Source of the DNA: an uncultured Pelagibacteraceae bacterium
GTDB lineage: Bacteria; Pseudomonadota; Alphaproteobacteria; Pelagibacterales; Pelagibacteraceae
Direction of reading: 5' to 3'
Length of the DNA: 64,000 nucleotides
NCBI GenBank assembly: GCA_902520695.1
Contig: CABYOT010000002.1
Location: 62,001-126,000, forward strand
Shown here: positions 36,912 through 45,611 of the stretch, piece by piece
Layout of the letters: each line of letters begins with the position of its first letter
How positions within the stretch are numbered: position 1 is the stretch's first letter
Program-made: the position numbers and the translations under genes
Notes under the pieces: model-generated
What the model saw: only the letters and a program-made list of their open reading frames with translations
What the model was told of the DNA's origin: nothing
The model's database searches: none

Positions 36912-36964
36912 AACTTATTTAGCAGGTTTTTTAAAGCGCTCGCAATTCAGTTAAATCAGCGCAA
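36912..36964 (-). ncRNA. SAM-II riboswitch aptamer in the metX leader
   Basis: The minus strand carries GCGCUGAUUUAACU, which matches the conserved 5' part of SAM-II. P1 pairs GCGCU (36962-36958) with AGCGC (36940-36936). The 3' part has the conserved GCUAAA followed by an AGUU (36915-36912) that is complementary to AACU in the P1 loop (36952-36949), forming the pseudoknot. The order and spacing match the crystallised Sargasso Sea metX aptamer as I remember it. It lies about 50 bases before the metX ATG. I see no strong terminator or SD overlap, so the output mechanism is open. Confidence 0.9.
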
Positions 36965-36988
36965 AAAGCTTTTATAAGATAGCTTTTT
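36963..36988. repeat. Inverted repeat across the metX -10 region
   Basis: AAAAAGCT (36963-36970) and AGCTTTTT (36981-36988) form a perfect 8-bp inverted repeat with a 10-base centre that contains the proposed -10 box. It could be an operator for a dimeric regulator or only a chance feature of A/T-rich DNA. The rest of the 201-base gap between metX and hisC (36989-37061) must hold the hisC promoter; TTGTAT and TATTTA with 16-base spacing is a weak candidate. Confidence 0.4.
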
Positions 36989-36997
36989 AGATGTCAA
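36971..36997 (-). promoter_or_regulatory. Probable metX promoter
   Basis: On the minus strand a perfect TTGACA (36997-36992) precedes TATAAA (36976-36971) with a 15-base spacer. Transcription would start close to 36964, exactly where the SAM-II aptamer begins, which supports both calls. The spacer is two bases shorter than ideal. Confidence 0.6.
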
Positions 36998-37061
36998 TTT
37001 TTTTAGAATTATTGATTGTATTATCTAATTATCTGACTATTTATTAATAAAACTAAGCATC

Positions 37062-38147
37062 ATGAATACTCCATTATTTAGAAAATTAAACCTAGAGGCT
37101 TACAAGCCTGGAAGATCCTTCTTAAATAAAAAAAAAAGTATTATAAAATTATCAGCTAATGAATCAGCCTTAGGCATGAGTAAAAATGCTAATAATGCAA
37201 TAATAAAATCCAAAAATAATATATCAAAGTATCCAGATGGGAAATTTAAGGAATTAACATCCACAATTTCAAAAAAATATAATTGCAAGCAAAATCAGAT
37301 TATCTGTGGATCTGGATCTGACGAAATTATTCAAATGCTATGTCAGTTATTTTTAAACAAAGGTGATGAAGTAGTCGTGCCAGAGTACAGTTTTTTAATG
37401 TACAGAATTTATGCAAAAATAGTAGGAGCAAAAGTTATATTTTCTAAAGAAAAAAATTTTAAAGTATCAAATGATGAAATTATAAAAAAAATAACAAAAA
37501 GAACAAAGATTGTATTTATAGCTAATCCAAATAATCCTACAGGTACATATATTTCTAAAAATCAACTATTAGACCTAAGGAAGCGATTAAATAAAAAAAT
37601 TTTATTGGTAGTCGATGATGCATATTTTGAATATATGTTAAATAAAGATTATAGATCAGGCCTGGAACTTTTTAAAAATCAAAATAATGTATTTGTATTA
37701 AGAACTTTTTCAAAAATTTATGGTCTTGCATCCCTAAGAGTTGGATGGGGTTATGGAAGTAAAAAAATCGTAGATGCTTTATATAAAATTAAACCACCGT
37801 TTAATGTAAATAAGATAGCACAGGAATGTGCAGTTGAGTCTCTTAAAGATAAAAGTTTTATCAAAAAATCTGTAAAACATAATTTAGATTGGGCCAGAAA
37901 AATAAAAAAAATAATGAATTCTTATAATATTCAAACAAATGAAATTGGACCAAATTTTTTTCTTTTAGATTTTAAACGTTGTAAATTAAATGCAAGTTTT
38001 GTTGAGAGAAATCTTGAAAAATCAGGAATTATTCTTAGAGAAATGAATTCGTATGGTATTAAAAATTGTTTAAGGCTTACAATAGGAAATGTGAAAGAAA
38101 ATATACTTTTAATTAAACAGATGAAAAAAATTTTTAAAAATGTTTAA
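37062..38147 (+). CDS. hisC: Histidinol-phosphate/aromatic aminotransferase
   Basis: HisC is a PLP-dependent aminotransferase (fold type I) that acts on histidinol phosphate and often also on aromatic 2-oxoacids. The 361-residue protein has LSANESALGMS at the N-terminus, the ANPNNPTGTY motif and the PLP lysine Lys218 in RTFSKIYGLASLRVGWGYG. It sits directly before tyrA (8-base overlap) and away from other his genes. This suggests a role in tyrosine/phenylalanine synthesis, possibly in addition to histidine; which substrate dominates cannot be read from sequence. Confidence 0.9.
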   Translation: MNTPLFRKLNLEAYKPGRSFLNKKKSIIKLSANESALGMSKNANNAIIKSKNNISKYPDGKFKELTSTISKKYNCKQNQIICGSGSDEIIQMLCQLFLNKGDEVVVPEYSFLMYRIYAKIVGAKVIFSKEKNFKVSNDEIIKKITKRTKIVFIANPNNPTGTYISKNQLLDLRKRLNKKILLVVDDAYFEYMLNKDYRSGLELFKNQNNVFVLRTFSKIYGLASLRVGWGYGSKKIVDALYKIKPPFNVNKIAQECAVESLKDKSFIKKSVKHNLDWARKIKKIMNSYNIQTNEIGPNFFLLDFKRCKLNASFVERNLEKSGIILREMNSYGIKNCLRLTIGNVKENILLIKQMKKIFKNV

Positions 38148-39039
38148 AAATATATTAATCGTTGGCTGTGGATTAATTGGATCTTCAATTTTAAGAGCAT
38201 CTATAAATAAAAAAATTTCTAAAAACTTTTTTGTTTTCGAAAAGTCAAAAAAAAATATTAGAGAAATCAAAAAAATAAATAAAAAAATAATTATTTTAAA
38301 GAAACTAGATAATAAAATTTCAGATATTGATCTTGTTATACTTGCTACTCCAATGAGTCAGTATGAAAGAGTTATCCCCTATTTAAATAAGTATTTAAGT
38401 AAAAAATCTTTAATTACCGATGTAGGCTCCACAAAGGAAAATATAAAAAAATTAAAAAATAAGAGCCTTCCAAAGTCACTTGACTGGATTATGAGTCATC
38501 CGATATCTGGATCAGAGGTAAGTGGACCAAAGTATGGAAGTAAAAATCTATTTATTAATAAATGGTGTATAGTTTTTAGTGACAAAAACAAAGTTAAACA
38601 GAAAAAATTGGTTAATTTTTGGACAAAGATTGGTTCTAAAGTAATAATTATGGATGAGAAAGTTCACGATAAGATATTTTCAATTACAAGTCATTTACCC
38701 CACTTAATAGCTTACAATTTAATAAAGACCGCTCAAGATTTTCAAAAAACTCAAAAAAAAGATATAATTAAATTTAGTGCAGGAGGGTTAAGAGATTTTT
38801 CAAGGATAGCTGCATCAAACGAAATAATGTGGAGAGATATTTTTTTTAATAACAAAAAAAATGTTGTGAGTGCAATTAATTTGTTTATTAAAAATTTAAA
38901 ATCTTTTAAAAAAAATATTGAAAATTTAGATGACAATATATTGAGAAAAAAATTGGTTAATTCAAAAAAAGTAAGACAGCAAATATTGAATTTAAAACAA
39001 GATATAGCAAAGCCAGATTTTGGAAGAGATCAAAACTAA
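38140..39039 (+). CDS. tyrA: Prephenate/arogenate dehydrogenase
   Basis: TyrA oxidatively decarboxylates prephenate or arogenate on the way to tyrosine. The 299-residue protein begins with the Rossmann motif VGCGLIGSSILRA and has LATPMSQYERV, TDVGSTKENIKK, the active-site SHPISGSEVSGP and SHLPHLIAYNL, all conserved. No ACT or chorismate mutase domain is attached. Its stop codon is nested with that of the convergent downstream gene (shared word CTAA). Confidence 0.93.
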   Translation: MFKNILIVGCGLIGSSILRASINKKISKNFFVFEKSKKNIREIKKINKKIIILKKLDNKISDIDLVILATPMSQYERVIPYLNKYLSKKSLITDVGSTKENIKKLKNKSLPKSLDWIMSHPISGSEVSGPKYGSKNLFINKWCIVFSDKNKVKQKKLVNFWTKIGSKVIIMDEKVHDKIFSITSHLPHLIAYNLIKTAQDFQKTQKKDIIKFSAGGLRDFSRIAASNEIMWRDIFFNNKKNVVSAINLFIKNLKSFKKNIENLDDNILRKKLVNSKKVRQQILNLKQDIAKPDFGRDQN

Positions 39040-39791
39040 ATCGATATAATTTTAATCACTTTTAAATTTGTAGTTTTTTCAATTAATTTAATGGTTTTTA
39101 TTATTGGCATTATTATTACTTTTTTTCTTGGACCATATGCATGAATTAATTCTTTTGCATTTAAACAAACTGCAACATGTCCTTTCCAAAAAATAATATC
39201 TCCTTTCTTAAAAAATCTTTTATTCCTAACACCTTTTTTGATTTTAACTTGATCTTTTGTATCTCTAGGAAAGAACTTATGGTTATATTTATAAAAAATT
39301 TGGAGTAATGCCGAACAATCAATACCATCAAAAGTTTTGCCACCCCATTTATATTTTATATTCAAAAAAAGTTTTAATATTTTATTAAAATTATAATTTT
39401 TTTTATTTAATCTTTGTAATTCATTTAATTTTATCCATTTATTATTTTCAAACATTACAAAGTTATTTTTTTTATTTATAATCTGGATTTCAGATGAAAA
39501 TGGAAGGTATTTTTTTGTTAAAAATTTAATATTGTTTTTTGGTTTATTGTAAATCTTTGATTTTAATATACTGACTTTGTGAGTTTTGTTTAAAACTTTA
39601 TTAAATTTTTTGATTTTTATAAAACCTACGTAATTGTCAAAATCAGTTATGATCTTAAAAAAATCTTTCTTTTTTCCAATTATCCTAAATTTTTCACCGT
39701 AAATTAATTGTGTACTTATATTTGATTTCTTTGAGGCCAGCTCATAAATGTTTAAATAGGAATTCTTACAGAAATAGCTATTTTGCACCAA
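39036..39791 (-). CDS. NlpC/P60-family peptidase with N-terminal SH3-like region
   Basis: This is probably a peptidoglycan gamma-D-glutamyl-diamino acid endopeptidase. The C-terminal NlpC/P60 domain (about 135-251) has the catalytic Cys159 in WGGKTFDGIDCSALLQ, His205 in WKGHVAVCL and a polar third residue near His217 (IHAYGP). The N-terminal part (about 10-125) looks like two bacterial SH3 modules (AQLIYGEKFRIIG-type and YLPFSSEIQI). No signal peptide is visible, so export is uncertain. It is very Lys/Ile/Asn-rich. It overlaps ampG by 14 bases, which suggests a shared role in cell-wall turnover. Confidence 0.85.
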   Translation of the reverse strand: MVQNSYFCKNSYLNIYELASKKSNISTQLIYGEKFRIIGKKKDFFKIITDFDNYVGFIKIKKFNKVLNKTHKVSILKSKIYNKPKNNIKFLTKKYLPFSSEIQIINKKNNFVMFENNKWIKLNELQRLNKKNYNFNKILKLFLNIKYKWGGKTFDGIDCSALLQIFYKYNHKFFPRDTKDQVKIKKGVRNKRFFKKGDIIFWKGHVAVCLNAKELIHAYGPRKKVIIMPIIKTIKLIEKTTNLKVIKIISI

Positions 39792-41151
39792 TTTTAACTT
39801 TTTTCCTTATGAACCAAAGACAAATTAGTGATGGAATCACCATTACAGTTGTTATTATAAAAAATGTACCCCAGTCTCCATTTAGCCAATCTACTAGTGC
39901 ACCTGATGAAGAGGCAAGGGTGGTTCTTCCAGCAGTTCCAATGGATGCTAATAATGCATATTGTGTTGCCGTGTATGTCCTATCTACTAATAAAGAAATA
40001 AAAGCAACAAATGCAACTGTTGCAAATGCAGCTGTTATATCATCAGCTATCACAGCTATTGCAAATAATAATTCTGATTTACCTGTCCAGGCCAATAATG
40101 CGAAAAGTAAATTAGTTACAGCCATCAAACCTCCAGCAAAAAACATAGTTTTGACAGTTCCAGCTCTCATCGCCATTACACCACCTATTAAAGTGAAAAC
40201 TACGGTTGTTATCCATCCTAATCCTTTAGAATAAATTGCTATTTGTCCTTTTGAAAATCCAATTTCTTTGTAAAAAACAATAGACATACGTCCTAAAAAT
40301 GCCTCACCTATTTTAAATAAAAACACAAATCCTAATATCCCAACTGCAATTGCAAAACCATTTTTCTTGAAAAAACTTATTATTGGTCCACCAATAGTTC
40401 CCGAAATGTAAGCAATAAAATTTGTTAAAACATTATTTGATCCAAGCTTGTTTATAATCATTTGATCTGTTTCTTTTTGATTATTCTGTCTGTTAATATC
40501 AATTGGCTCATGAACAAACATCAAACAAATATTCATTAATATAATTAAAACACCTAAAACTAAAAAAGTAGCTTGCCAATAATCTGCTACTCCCATATTT
40601 TGAAAAAATTCAGCAGTAAATAATGCTACAACGCCTCCTAATTTATAACCAGTCCACCAACCAACTACTGCCATAGCTGCACCTGCTGCCATGGATTTCC
40701 CCTCATTTGCATCAATTTGTTCAATTCTCAACGCATCAACAGTTATATCTTGGGTTGCAGAAGCTATTGCAATTATTAATCCAACACTAATCAAAAGTGC
40801 TAAATTTTGTGTAGGATTTATAAAACTCCAAACTATCAAGCTGAGTAAAATAATTAATTGCATTAAGACGATCCAACCTCGTCTATGTCCTAATTTTTTT
40901 GTCAAAAGAGGAATTTGTATTCTATCAATTATTGGAGCCCATAAATAATTAAAAGCATAAACTCCAAATATTAATCCTGCCCAACCAATTGTTGATCTAC
41001 TTAATCCTTCTTCTTTTAGCCAAAGACTTAAGCTACTTGCAATTAATACCCATGGAAAACCACTTATTGCTCCTAGAAGCAATATTCTTAACATTCTTAT
41101 ATCTTTATAAACCAATAAGGAATCAACCCAGCTTTGTTTTGTTTTAGACAT
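39778..41151 (-). CDS. ampG: AmpG-type muropeptide permease (MFS)
   Basis: AmpG imports anhydro-muropeptides released during growth for reuse. I start it at MSKTKQSW (41151), whose ATG overlaps the trkH stop by one base, and not five codons upstream; the protein is then 457 residues. The N-terminal LLLGAISGFPWVLIASSLSLWLKEEGLSRSTIG region (given here as landmarks FPWVLIASSLSLW and EEGLSRSTIGW), RIPLLTKKLGHRRGW-type loop (QIPLLTKKLGHRRGW) and SATQDITVDALRIE are characteristic of AmpG. About 12 hydrophobic segments are visible. The genes amgK and murU of cell-wall recycling are in the same window. Confidence 0.88.
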   Translation of the reverse strand: MSKTKQSWVDSLLVYKDIRMLRILLLGAISGFPWVLIASSLSLWLKEEGLSRSTIGWAGLIFGVYAFNYLWAPIIDRIQIPLLTKKLGHRRGWIVLMQLIILLSLIVWSFINPTQNLALLISVGLIIAIASATQDITVDALRIEQIDANEGKSMAAGAAMAVVGWWTGYKLGGVVALFTAEFFQNMGVADYWQATFLVLGVLIILMNICLMFVHEPIDINRQNNQKETDQMIINKLGSNNVLTNFIAYISGTIGGPIISFFKKNGFAIAVGILGFVFLFKIGEAFLGRMSIVFYKEIGFSKGQIAIYSKGLGWITTVVFTLIGGVMAMRAGTVKTMFFAGGLMAVTNLLFALLAWTGKSELLFAIAVIADDITAAFATVAFVAFISLLVDRTYTATQYALLASIGTAGRTTLASSSGALVDWLNGDWGTFFIITTVMVIPSLICLWFIRKKVKIGAK

Positions 41152-42599
41152 TAATATTTTCTCCAAAATGATGGAATAAACAATACTAATACAGCAAACA
41201 ACTCTAATCTACCTAAAATCATTGCTATGCTTAAAATCCATTTTGAAAAATTAGATAAATCGGAAAAATTACCATTTGGACCAATAATATCACCTAAACC
41301 GGGTCCCACATTTGATATTGATGTTGCAGCGGCGGATATTGAAGTTGTCAAATCTAAACCACTTGTTGATAAAAGAGCAGTTATAATAAAAAAAATTACA
41401 ATGTATAAAAATATAAAGGAAATAATTGATGCTAAAAATTTTTCATCAATATTATTATTTTCATATTTTATTTTAAATATACCTCTTGGATAAATTATTT
41501 TTTTTAGTTGTACAGCAACAAACTGTAATAAGATTTGAACTCTAAATATTTTAATCCCACAAGCTGTAGAGCCTGCACATCCACCGATGAACATAAGAAT
41601 AAGAAAATAAATTAATGGAAATTGACCCCATTCACTAAAATTTTGAGTTACATAACCAGTACCAGTCAGGATTGATATTACATTAAACATAATCGACCTG
41701 ATATTAGTTTCAATAAAACTTTGATTTTTTATAAACAGATATAAATACATTAAGACAATTGAAAAAAGTATAATTTTTATAAAAGTTTTAATTTGCGTAT
41801 CTGTAAAAAATATTTTTTTATCTCCATTTAAGTATTTGATATAGGCAATAAATGGAATACTTCCTAAAATAATAAATATTATTGATGTAAATTCTATTAA
41901 AGCATTATCAAAGTAACCTATAGACTCATTATAATTTGAAAATCCTCCAGTTGCGATTGTTGTCATAGAGTGAACTATACTATCAAAGTAGTTCATCCCA
42001 AATATTTTATAAAATAATGCGCATATAAAAGTTAATCCTGAGTATATCAAAACCAGTCTCAATGCTATTTCTTTTGATCTAGGTAAAATTTTTTCTGGAG
42101 TATCACTAGTGGATATAATGAACAACTGCATTCCACCAATATTCATAAGTGGCATTAAAGTAATTGCCATCACAATGATACCGATTCCACCTAACCATTG
42201 AAGCATTCCTCTCCAAAGTAATATACTTTTAGGAGTTTCATTTAAATCGGTGATTATAGTTGATCCAGTTGTGGTAATACCTGACATACTCTCAAAAAAA
42301 GCATCTGTTACACTCAATGCAATATCAGAAAATATGAAAGGAAGTGAACCAAAAATAGCAATACTCAACCAAGATAAAGCTGTTAAAAGAAATGCTTGAG
42401 GTAAACTGATTTTTTTATCATGATCTAAATTAGTAAGTAAAAAAAGAATTCCAAAAATAATTGTTACAATTCCAGAACTTATGAAACCTGAGTTTAGTTC
42501 ATTATAAAAAAACTGCGATAAAATCGGCGCAATCATCGATAAACCTAAAATAATTTGTAAAATTCCTAGGGTAAAAAAAACTGTTTTATAATTGGGCAT
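41151..42599 (-). CDS. trkH: Trk-type potassium uptake protein TrkH
   Basis: TrkH is the membrane channel subunit of Trk potassium uptake. The 482-residue protein has about 10-12 hydrophobic segments and the pore-loop sequences SGITTTGSTII, TIATGGFSNYN, LTGTGYVTQN and STSISNVGPGLG, each with the selectivity glycine. The cytosolic partner TrkA is not in the window. The minus-strand order is trkH-ampG-NlpC/P60 with overlaps at both joints. Confidence 0.93.
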   Translation of the reverse strand: MPNYKTVFFTLGILQIILGLSMIAPILSQFFYNELNSGFISSGIVTIIFGILFLLTNLDHDKKISLPQAFLLTALSWLSIAIFGSLPFIFSDIALSVTDAFFESMSGITTTGSTIITDLNETPKSILLWRGMLQWLGGIGIIVMAITLMPLMNIGGMQLFIISTSDTPEKILPRSKEIALRLVLIYSGLTFICALFYKIFGMNYFDSIVHSMTTIATGGFSNYNESIGYFDNALIEFTSIIFIILGSIPFIAYIKYLNGDKKIFFTDTQIKTFIKIILFSIVLMYLYLFIKNQSFIETNIRSIMFNVISILTGTGYVTQNFSEWGQFPLIYFLILMFIGGCAGSTACGIKIFRVQILLQFVAVQLKKIIYPRGIFKIKYENNNIDEKFLASIISFIFLYIVIFFIITALLSTSGLDLTTSISAAATSISNVGPGLGDIIGPNGNFSDLSNFSKWILSIAMILGRLELFAVLVLFIPSFWRKY

Positions 42600-42684
42600 T
42601 TTGATTGGACATTATTTTATGGTAAATAAATTTCAACTCTATAAGAATTATTAAAAACGTTATTTATAGGCTGTTTAATTAAAA
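42600..42684. other. Divergent promoter region between trkH and lysS
   Basis: These 85 bases must hold the promoters for both trkH and lysS. On the plus strand TTGATT (42601) and TAAATA are 16 bases apart, and on the minus strand TTGAAA and TAATGT have the same spacing, but both -10 boxes are weak. I see no other structure. Confidence 0.4.
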
Positions 42685-44253
42685 GTGATAGATAAAACCA
42701 ATATAGATAAAACAAACGCTTGGCCCTTTATTGAAGCTAAAAAGCTTCTAAGGGAAAGAAAAAAAAATATTGAAAACAAGGGAAAAATTATTCTTCAAAC
42801 AGGATATGGTCCTAGTGGCTTACCACACATTGGTACGTTTGGTGAGGTGGCAAGAACCTCAATGATTGTTAATGCTTTAAATCATTTATCAGATCTACCT
42901 AAAGAAATAATTACTTTTTCTGACGATATGGATGGACTTAGAAAAGTTCCTGAAAATATTCCCAATCCCGAAAAACTTGAAGAAAATCTTCATAAACCCT
43001 TAACTCAAGTTCCGGATCCTTTTGGAAAATTTAACAGTTTTGGTGAACATAATAATGAGATGTTAAAAAATTTCTTAGATAAATTTAACTTTGAATACAG
43101 TTTTAAAAGTTCATCAGTTCTTTATAAGTCTAGTTTTTTCAATGATACGTTAAAATTAATTTTAGAAAATTATGAGGGAATAATGAACATAATTATTCCT
43201 ACCCTTGGTAAAGAAAGACAAAAAACATATTCCCCATTTTTACCAATATGTCCAGATACAGGGGTTGTATTAGAGATACCAGTTTTAGAACTAGATACTA
43301 AAAATTCAAAAATAATTTTTGATAATAATGGCAAAAAATTAGAAAAAAGTATTTTAGATGGTAATTGTAAATTACAATGGAAAGTAGATTGGGCTATGAG
43401 ATGGTATGCCCTTGATGTAGACTTTGAGATGTATGGGAAAGATTTGATTGAGAGTGCAATTTTATCTACAAAAATCATAAAATTATTGGGTAAGTCAAAT
43501 CCATCGGGCTTTGCATATGAGTTATTTTTAGATGAAAAAGGTGAAAAAATATCGAAGTCAAAAGGAAATGGTATTACAATAGATCAGTGGTTAGAGTATG
43601 CATCACCCGAAAGTCTCTCTTTGTATATGTACCAGAATCCAAAAAGAGCAAAAAAACTTTATAGAGAAGTAGTACCAAAAGCTGTCGATGAATATCTTGA
43701 TTTTATTGAAAAAGGTAAAACTCAAAACGAACTTCAAAAACTAATGAACCCTGTTTGGCATGTTCACAATTCAGAGATACCTGAAGAAAATTCAATTATG
43801 TCCTTCTCAATGCTATTAAATTTAGTAGAGACCAGCAATGCAGATAATAAAGAATTACTTTGGAAGTTTGTTAAGAAATATAAGAAAGATATTAATGAAG
43901 ATATGCATCCAATTTTTGACAAGTTAATATCTTACGCAATTAAATATTTTAATGACGCTATAAAATCTAAAAAGATTTATAAAAAACCAAATGAAAGCGA
44001 GAAAATTGCTTTAGAAGCTTTAGTAAACTCTTTAGATAATTGCGATGATGCAATGAAACCAGAGGATATTCAGACTACAATTTATACAGTCGGCAAAGAG
44101 AATGGCTATAAAGAAAATTTGCGTGATTGGTTCAAGTTAATATATGAGGTAGTTTTTGGGGCAGAAAATGGACCACGATTTGGTTTTTTTATAAGCTTTT
44201 TTGGGGTTCAAGAAACTAAAGAATTAATAAAAAGTAAATTAGAAAATGTTTAA
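42685..44253 (+). CDS. lysS: Lysyl-tRNA synthetase, class I
   Basis: This enzyme charges tRNA-Lys. It is the class I form (also called LysK) found in archaea and some bacteria including many alphaproteobacteria, unrelated to the class II LysRS. The 522-residue protein has the HIGH-type motif SGLPHIG (PHIG at 47-50) and the KMSKS-type motif KISKS at 288-292. The start is GTG at 42685, because there is no ATG before the conserved N-terminal helix (NAWPFIEAKKLL). The 3' end overlaps pyrD by 8 bases. Confidence 0.95.
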   Translation: MIDKTNIDKTNAWPFIEAKKLLRERKKNIENKGKIILQTGYGPSGLPHIGTFGEVARTSMIVNALNHLSDLPKEIITFSDDMDGLRKVPENIPNPEKLEENLHKPLTQVPDPFGKFNSFGEHNNEMLKNFLDKFNFEYSFKSSSVLYKSSFFNDTLKLILENYEGIMNIIIPTLGKERQKTYSPFLPICPDTGVVLEIPVLELDTKNSKIIFDNNGKKLEKSILDGNCKLQWKVDWAMRWYALDVDFEMYGKDLIESAILSTKIIKLLGKSNPSGFAYELFLDEKGEKISKSKGNGITIDQWLEYASPESLSLYMYQNPKRAKKLYREVVPKAVDEYLDFIEKGKTQNELQKLMNPVWHVHNSEIPEENSIMSFSMLLNLVETSNADNKELLWKFVKKYKKDINEDMHPIFDKLISYAIKYFNDAIKSKKIYKKPNESEKIALEALVNSLDNCDDAMKPEDIQTTIYTVGKENGYKENLRDWFKLIYEVVFGAENGPRFGFFISFFGVQETKELIKSKLENV

Positions 44254-45286
44254 TATTTTAAGACCACTAATTTTTAAATTTAGCCCTGAGGTAGCTCATT
44301 CTCTAGCAATAAAAGCACTAAAGTTAAATAATATTCCTTACTCAAAACCCAAAGATAATCATATTTTAGAAACAACTTTTTGTGAAAAAAAATTATCTTC
44401 TCCAATTGGTGTTGCTGCTGGATTTGATAAAAATGCTGAAGTATATAATCCTCTCTTTAATCTTGGATTTGGTTTTGTTGAAGTAGGGACAATCACTCCA
44501 AAGCCTCAATTTGGTAACCCTAAACCTAGAGTTTTTAGACTTGAAGAAGATGAAGCTCTTATAAATAGATTAGGTTTTAATAATTCTGGTTCAGAACAAA
44601 TTAGTAAGAGAATTAAGGAAAATAATAAAAAAGGTTTTTTAGGAATAAATATTGGACCAAATAAAGACTCCAAAGATAGAGTTGAGGATTATTTAATTTG
44701 TTTTCGTAAATTTTATAATTTAGCTGATTATATAACTATAAATATCTCCTCACCAAATACAGAAAATTTAAGAGATTTTCATAACCAGGATGAACTAAAT
44801 TTATTGATTGGTAAATTAAAAAATGAAAGAAAAGAGTTAAATTCAAACATTCCACTAGCAATAAAAGTCTCACCTGATTTAAATGATTATCAAATTAATA
44901 AAGTATCTAAAATCATTTTAGAACAAGAAATAGGAATCATTATTGTTTCCAATACCACAGACAAGAATAGAGAAAATTTAAAAAATATAAACAAATTAGA
45001 AAAGGGTGGACTGTCAGGCAAACCAATTGAAAAGATTTCAAACGAGGCAATTTCTAAGTTTTACAAAATTCTAAAAGATAAAACAAAGATAATAGGAGTG
45101 GGTGGTGTTAGTAGTGGACAAGATGCTTTTGAAAAAATCACATCTGGAGCTACACTTATTCAATTATATACTGGAATGGTTTATAGAGGTCCACGTATAG
45201 CTTCAAAAATAAGTAAAGAATTAATTGATTTATTAAAAAATAAGGGATTTAAAAATGTTTCAGAGGCTATTGGAATTAAAAATTAA
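44246..45286 (+). CDS. pyrD: Dihydroorotate dehydrogenase (quinone), class 2
   Basis: PyrD oxidises dihydroorotate to orotate in pyrimidine synthesis and passes electrons to the quinone pool. The 346-residue protein has the N-terminal membrane-associating helix (FKFSPEVAHSLAIKALK), SSPIGVAAGFDKNAEV, the FMN and catalytic-serine region TINISSPNTENLRDF and VGGVSSGQDAFEKI. Class 2 (no PyrK partner) is expected in proteobacteria. Confidence 0.96.
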   Translation: MFNILRPLIFKFSPEVAHSLAIKALKLNNIPYSKPKDNHILETTFCEKKLSSPIGVAAGFDKNAEVYNPLFNLGFGFVEVGTITPKPQFGNPKPRVFRLEEDEALINRLGFNNSGSEQISKRIKENNKKGFLGINIGPNKDSKDRVEDYLICFRKFYNLADYITINISSPNTENLRDFHNQDELNLLIGKLKNERKELNSNIPLAIKVSPDLNDYQINKVSKIILEQEIGIIIVSNTTDKNRENLKNINKLEKGGLSGKPIEKISNEAISKFYKILKDKTKIIGVGGVSSGQDAFEKITSGATLIQLYTGMVYRGPRIASKISKELIDLLKNKGFKNVSEAIGIKN

Positions 45287-45288
45287 TC

Positions 45289-45317
45289 TTGACGCGATAA
45301 GATTCAGATCCTATACA
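45289..45317 (+). promoter_or_regulatory. Strong sigma-70-type promoter of rpmB
   Basis: TTGACG (45289-45294) and TATACA (45312-45317) are separated by exactly 17 bases. The start codon of rpmB is at 45330, so the expected transcription start near 45324 leaves a leader of about 6 bases, with no room for a Shine-Dalgarno site. The transcript is therefore close to leaderless. Confidence 0.72.
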
Positions 45318-45329
45318 AGCTGATAATTT

Positions 45330-45611
45330 ATGTCTAAAAAATGCGAACTTACAGGAAAAATCCCGCTCAAGGGTCATAACGTTAGTCATGCTAACAATAA
45401 GACTAAAAGAAGATTTCTTCCAAATCTAAAAAAAGTTAAGTTTAAAAGTGAGCTACTTAAGAGAAGTTTAAGATTAACCGTCTCAAATGCTGGTGTTAGA
45501 TCAGTAGATAAAAAAGGTAGTTTTGACCAATTTCTTATTTCAGCAAAGTCAAAAGATTTATCCTTAAGACTAAAAAAATTAAAAAAATCAATAGTTAGTA
45601 AATCAGCATAA
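45330..45611 (+). CDS. rpmB: 50S ribosomal protein L28
   Basis: L28 is a large-subunit protein. The 93-residue sequence shows [20 protein letters not shown] and [13 protein letters not shown], then [17 protein letters not shown], all typical of alphaproteobacterial L28, which is longer than the 78-residue E. coli form. It has its own promoter just upstream and is joined to the next gene by a one-base overlap (TAATG). Confidence 0.97.
   Translation: MSKKCELTGKIPLKGHNVSHANNKTKRRFLPNLKKVKFKSELLKRSLRLTVSNAGVRSVDKKGSFDQFLISAKSKDLSLRLKKLKKSIVSKSA

Noticed and set aside
36906-36932. A/U-only hairpin with U tail after the SAM-II aptamer as a terminator
   Set aside because: The stem has a single G-C pair, would be weak, and would give regulation in the wrong direction. 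I list it only as an open question on the expression platform.
36912-36964. SAM-V riboswitch, also known from SAR11
   Set aside because: The two classes share a similar core, but the P1 sequence GCGCU/AGCGC with GAUUUAA in the loop follows SAM-II as I know it. A covariance search could settle it.
36861-37061. tRNA or small RNA gene in the largest gap
   Set aside because: No cloverleaf or GGTTCGA-type T-loop is visible; the gap is accounted for by the metX promoter, aptamer and hisC promoter region.
39710-40234. 174-codon open frame on the plus strand inside ampG
   Set aside because: It mirrors hydrophobic codons of ampG in the opposite strand and has no recognisable domain.
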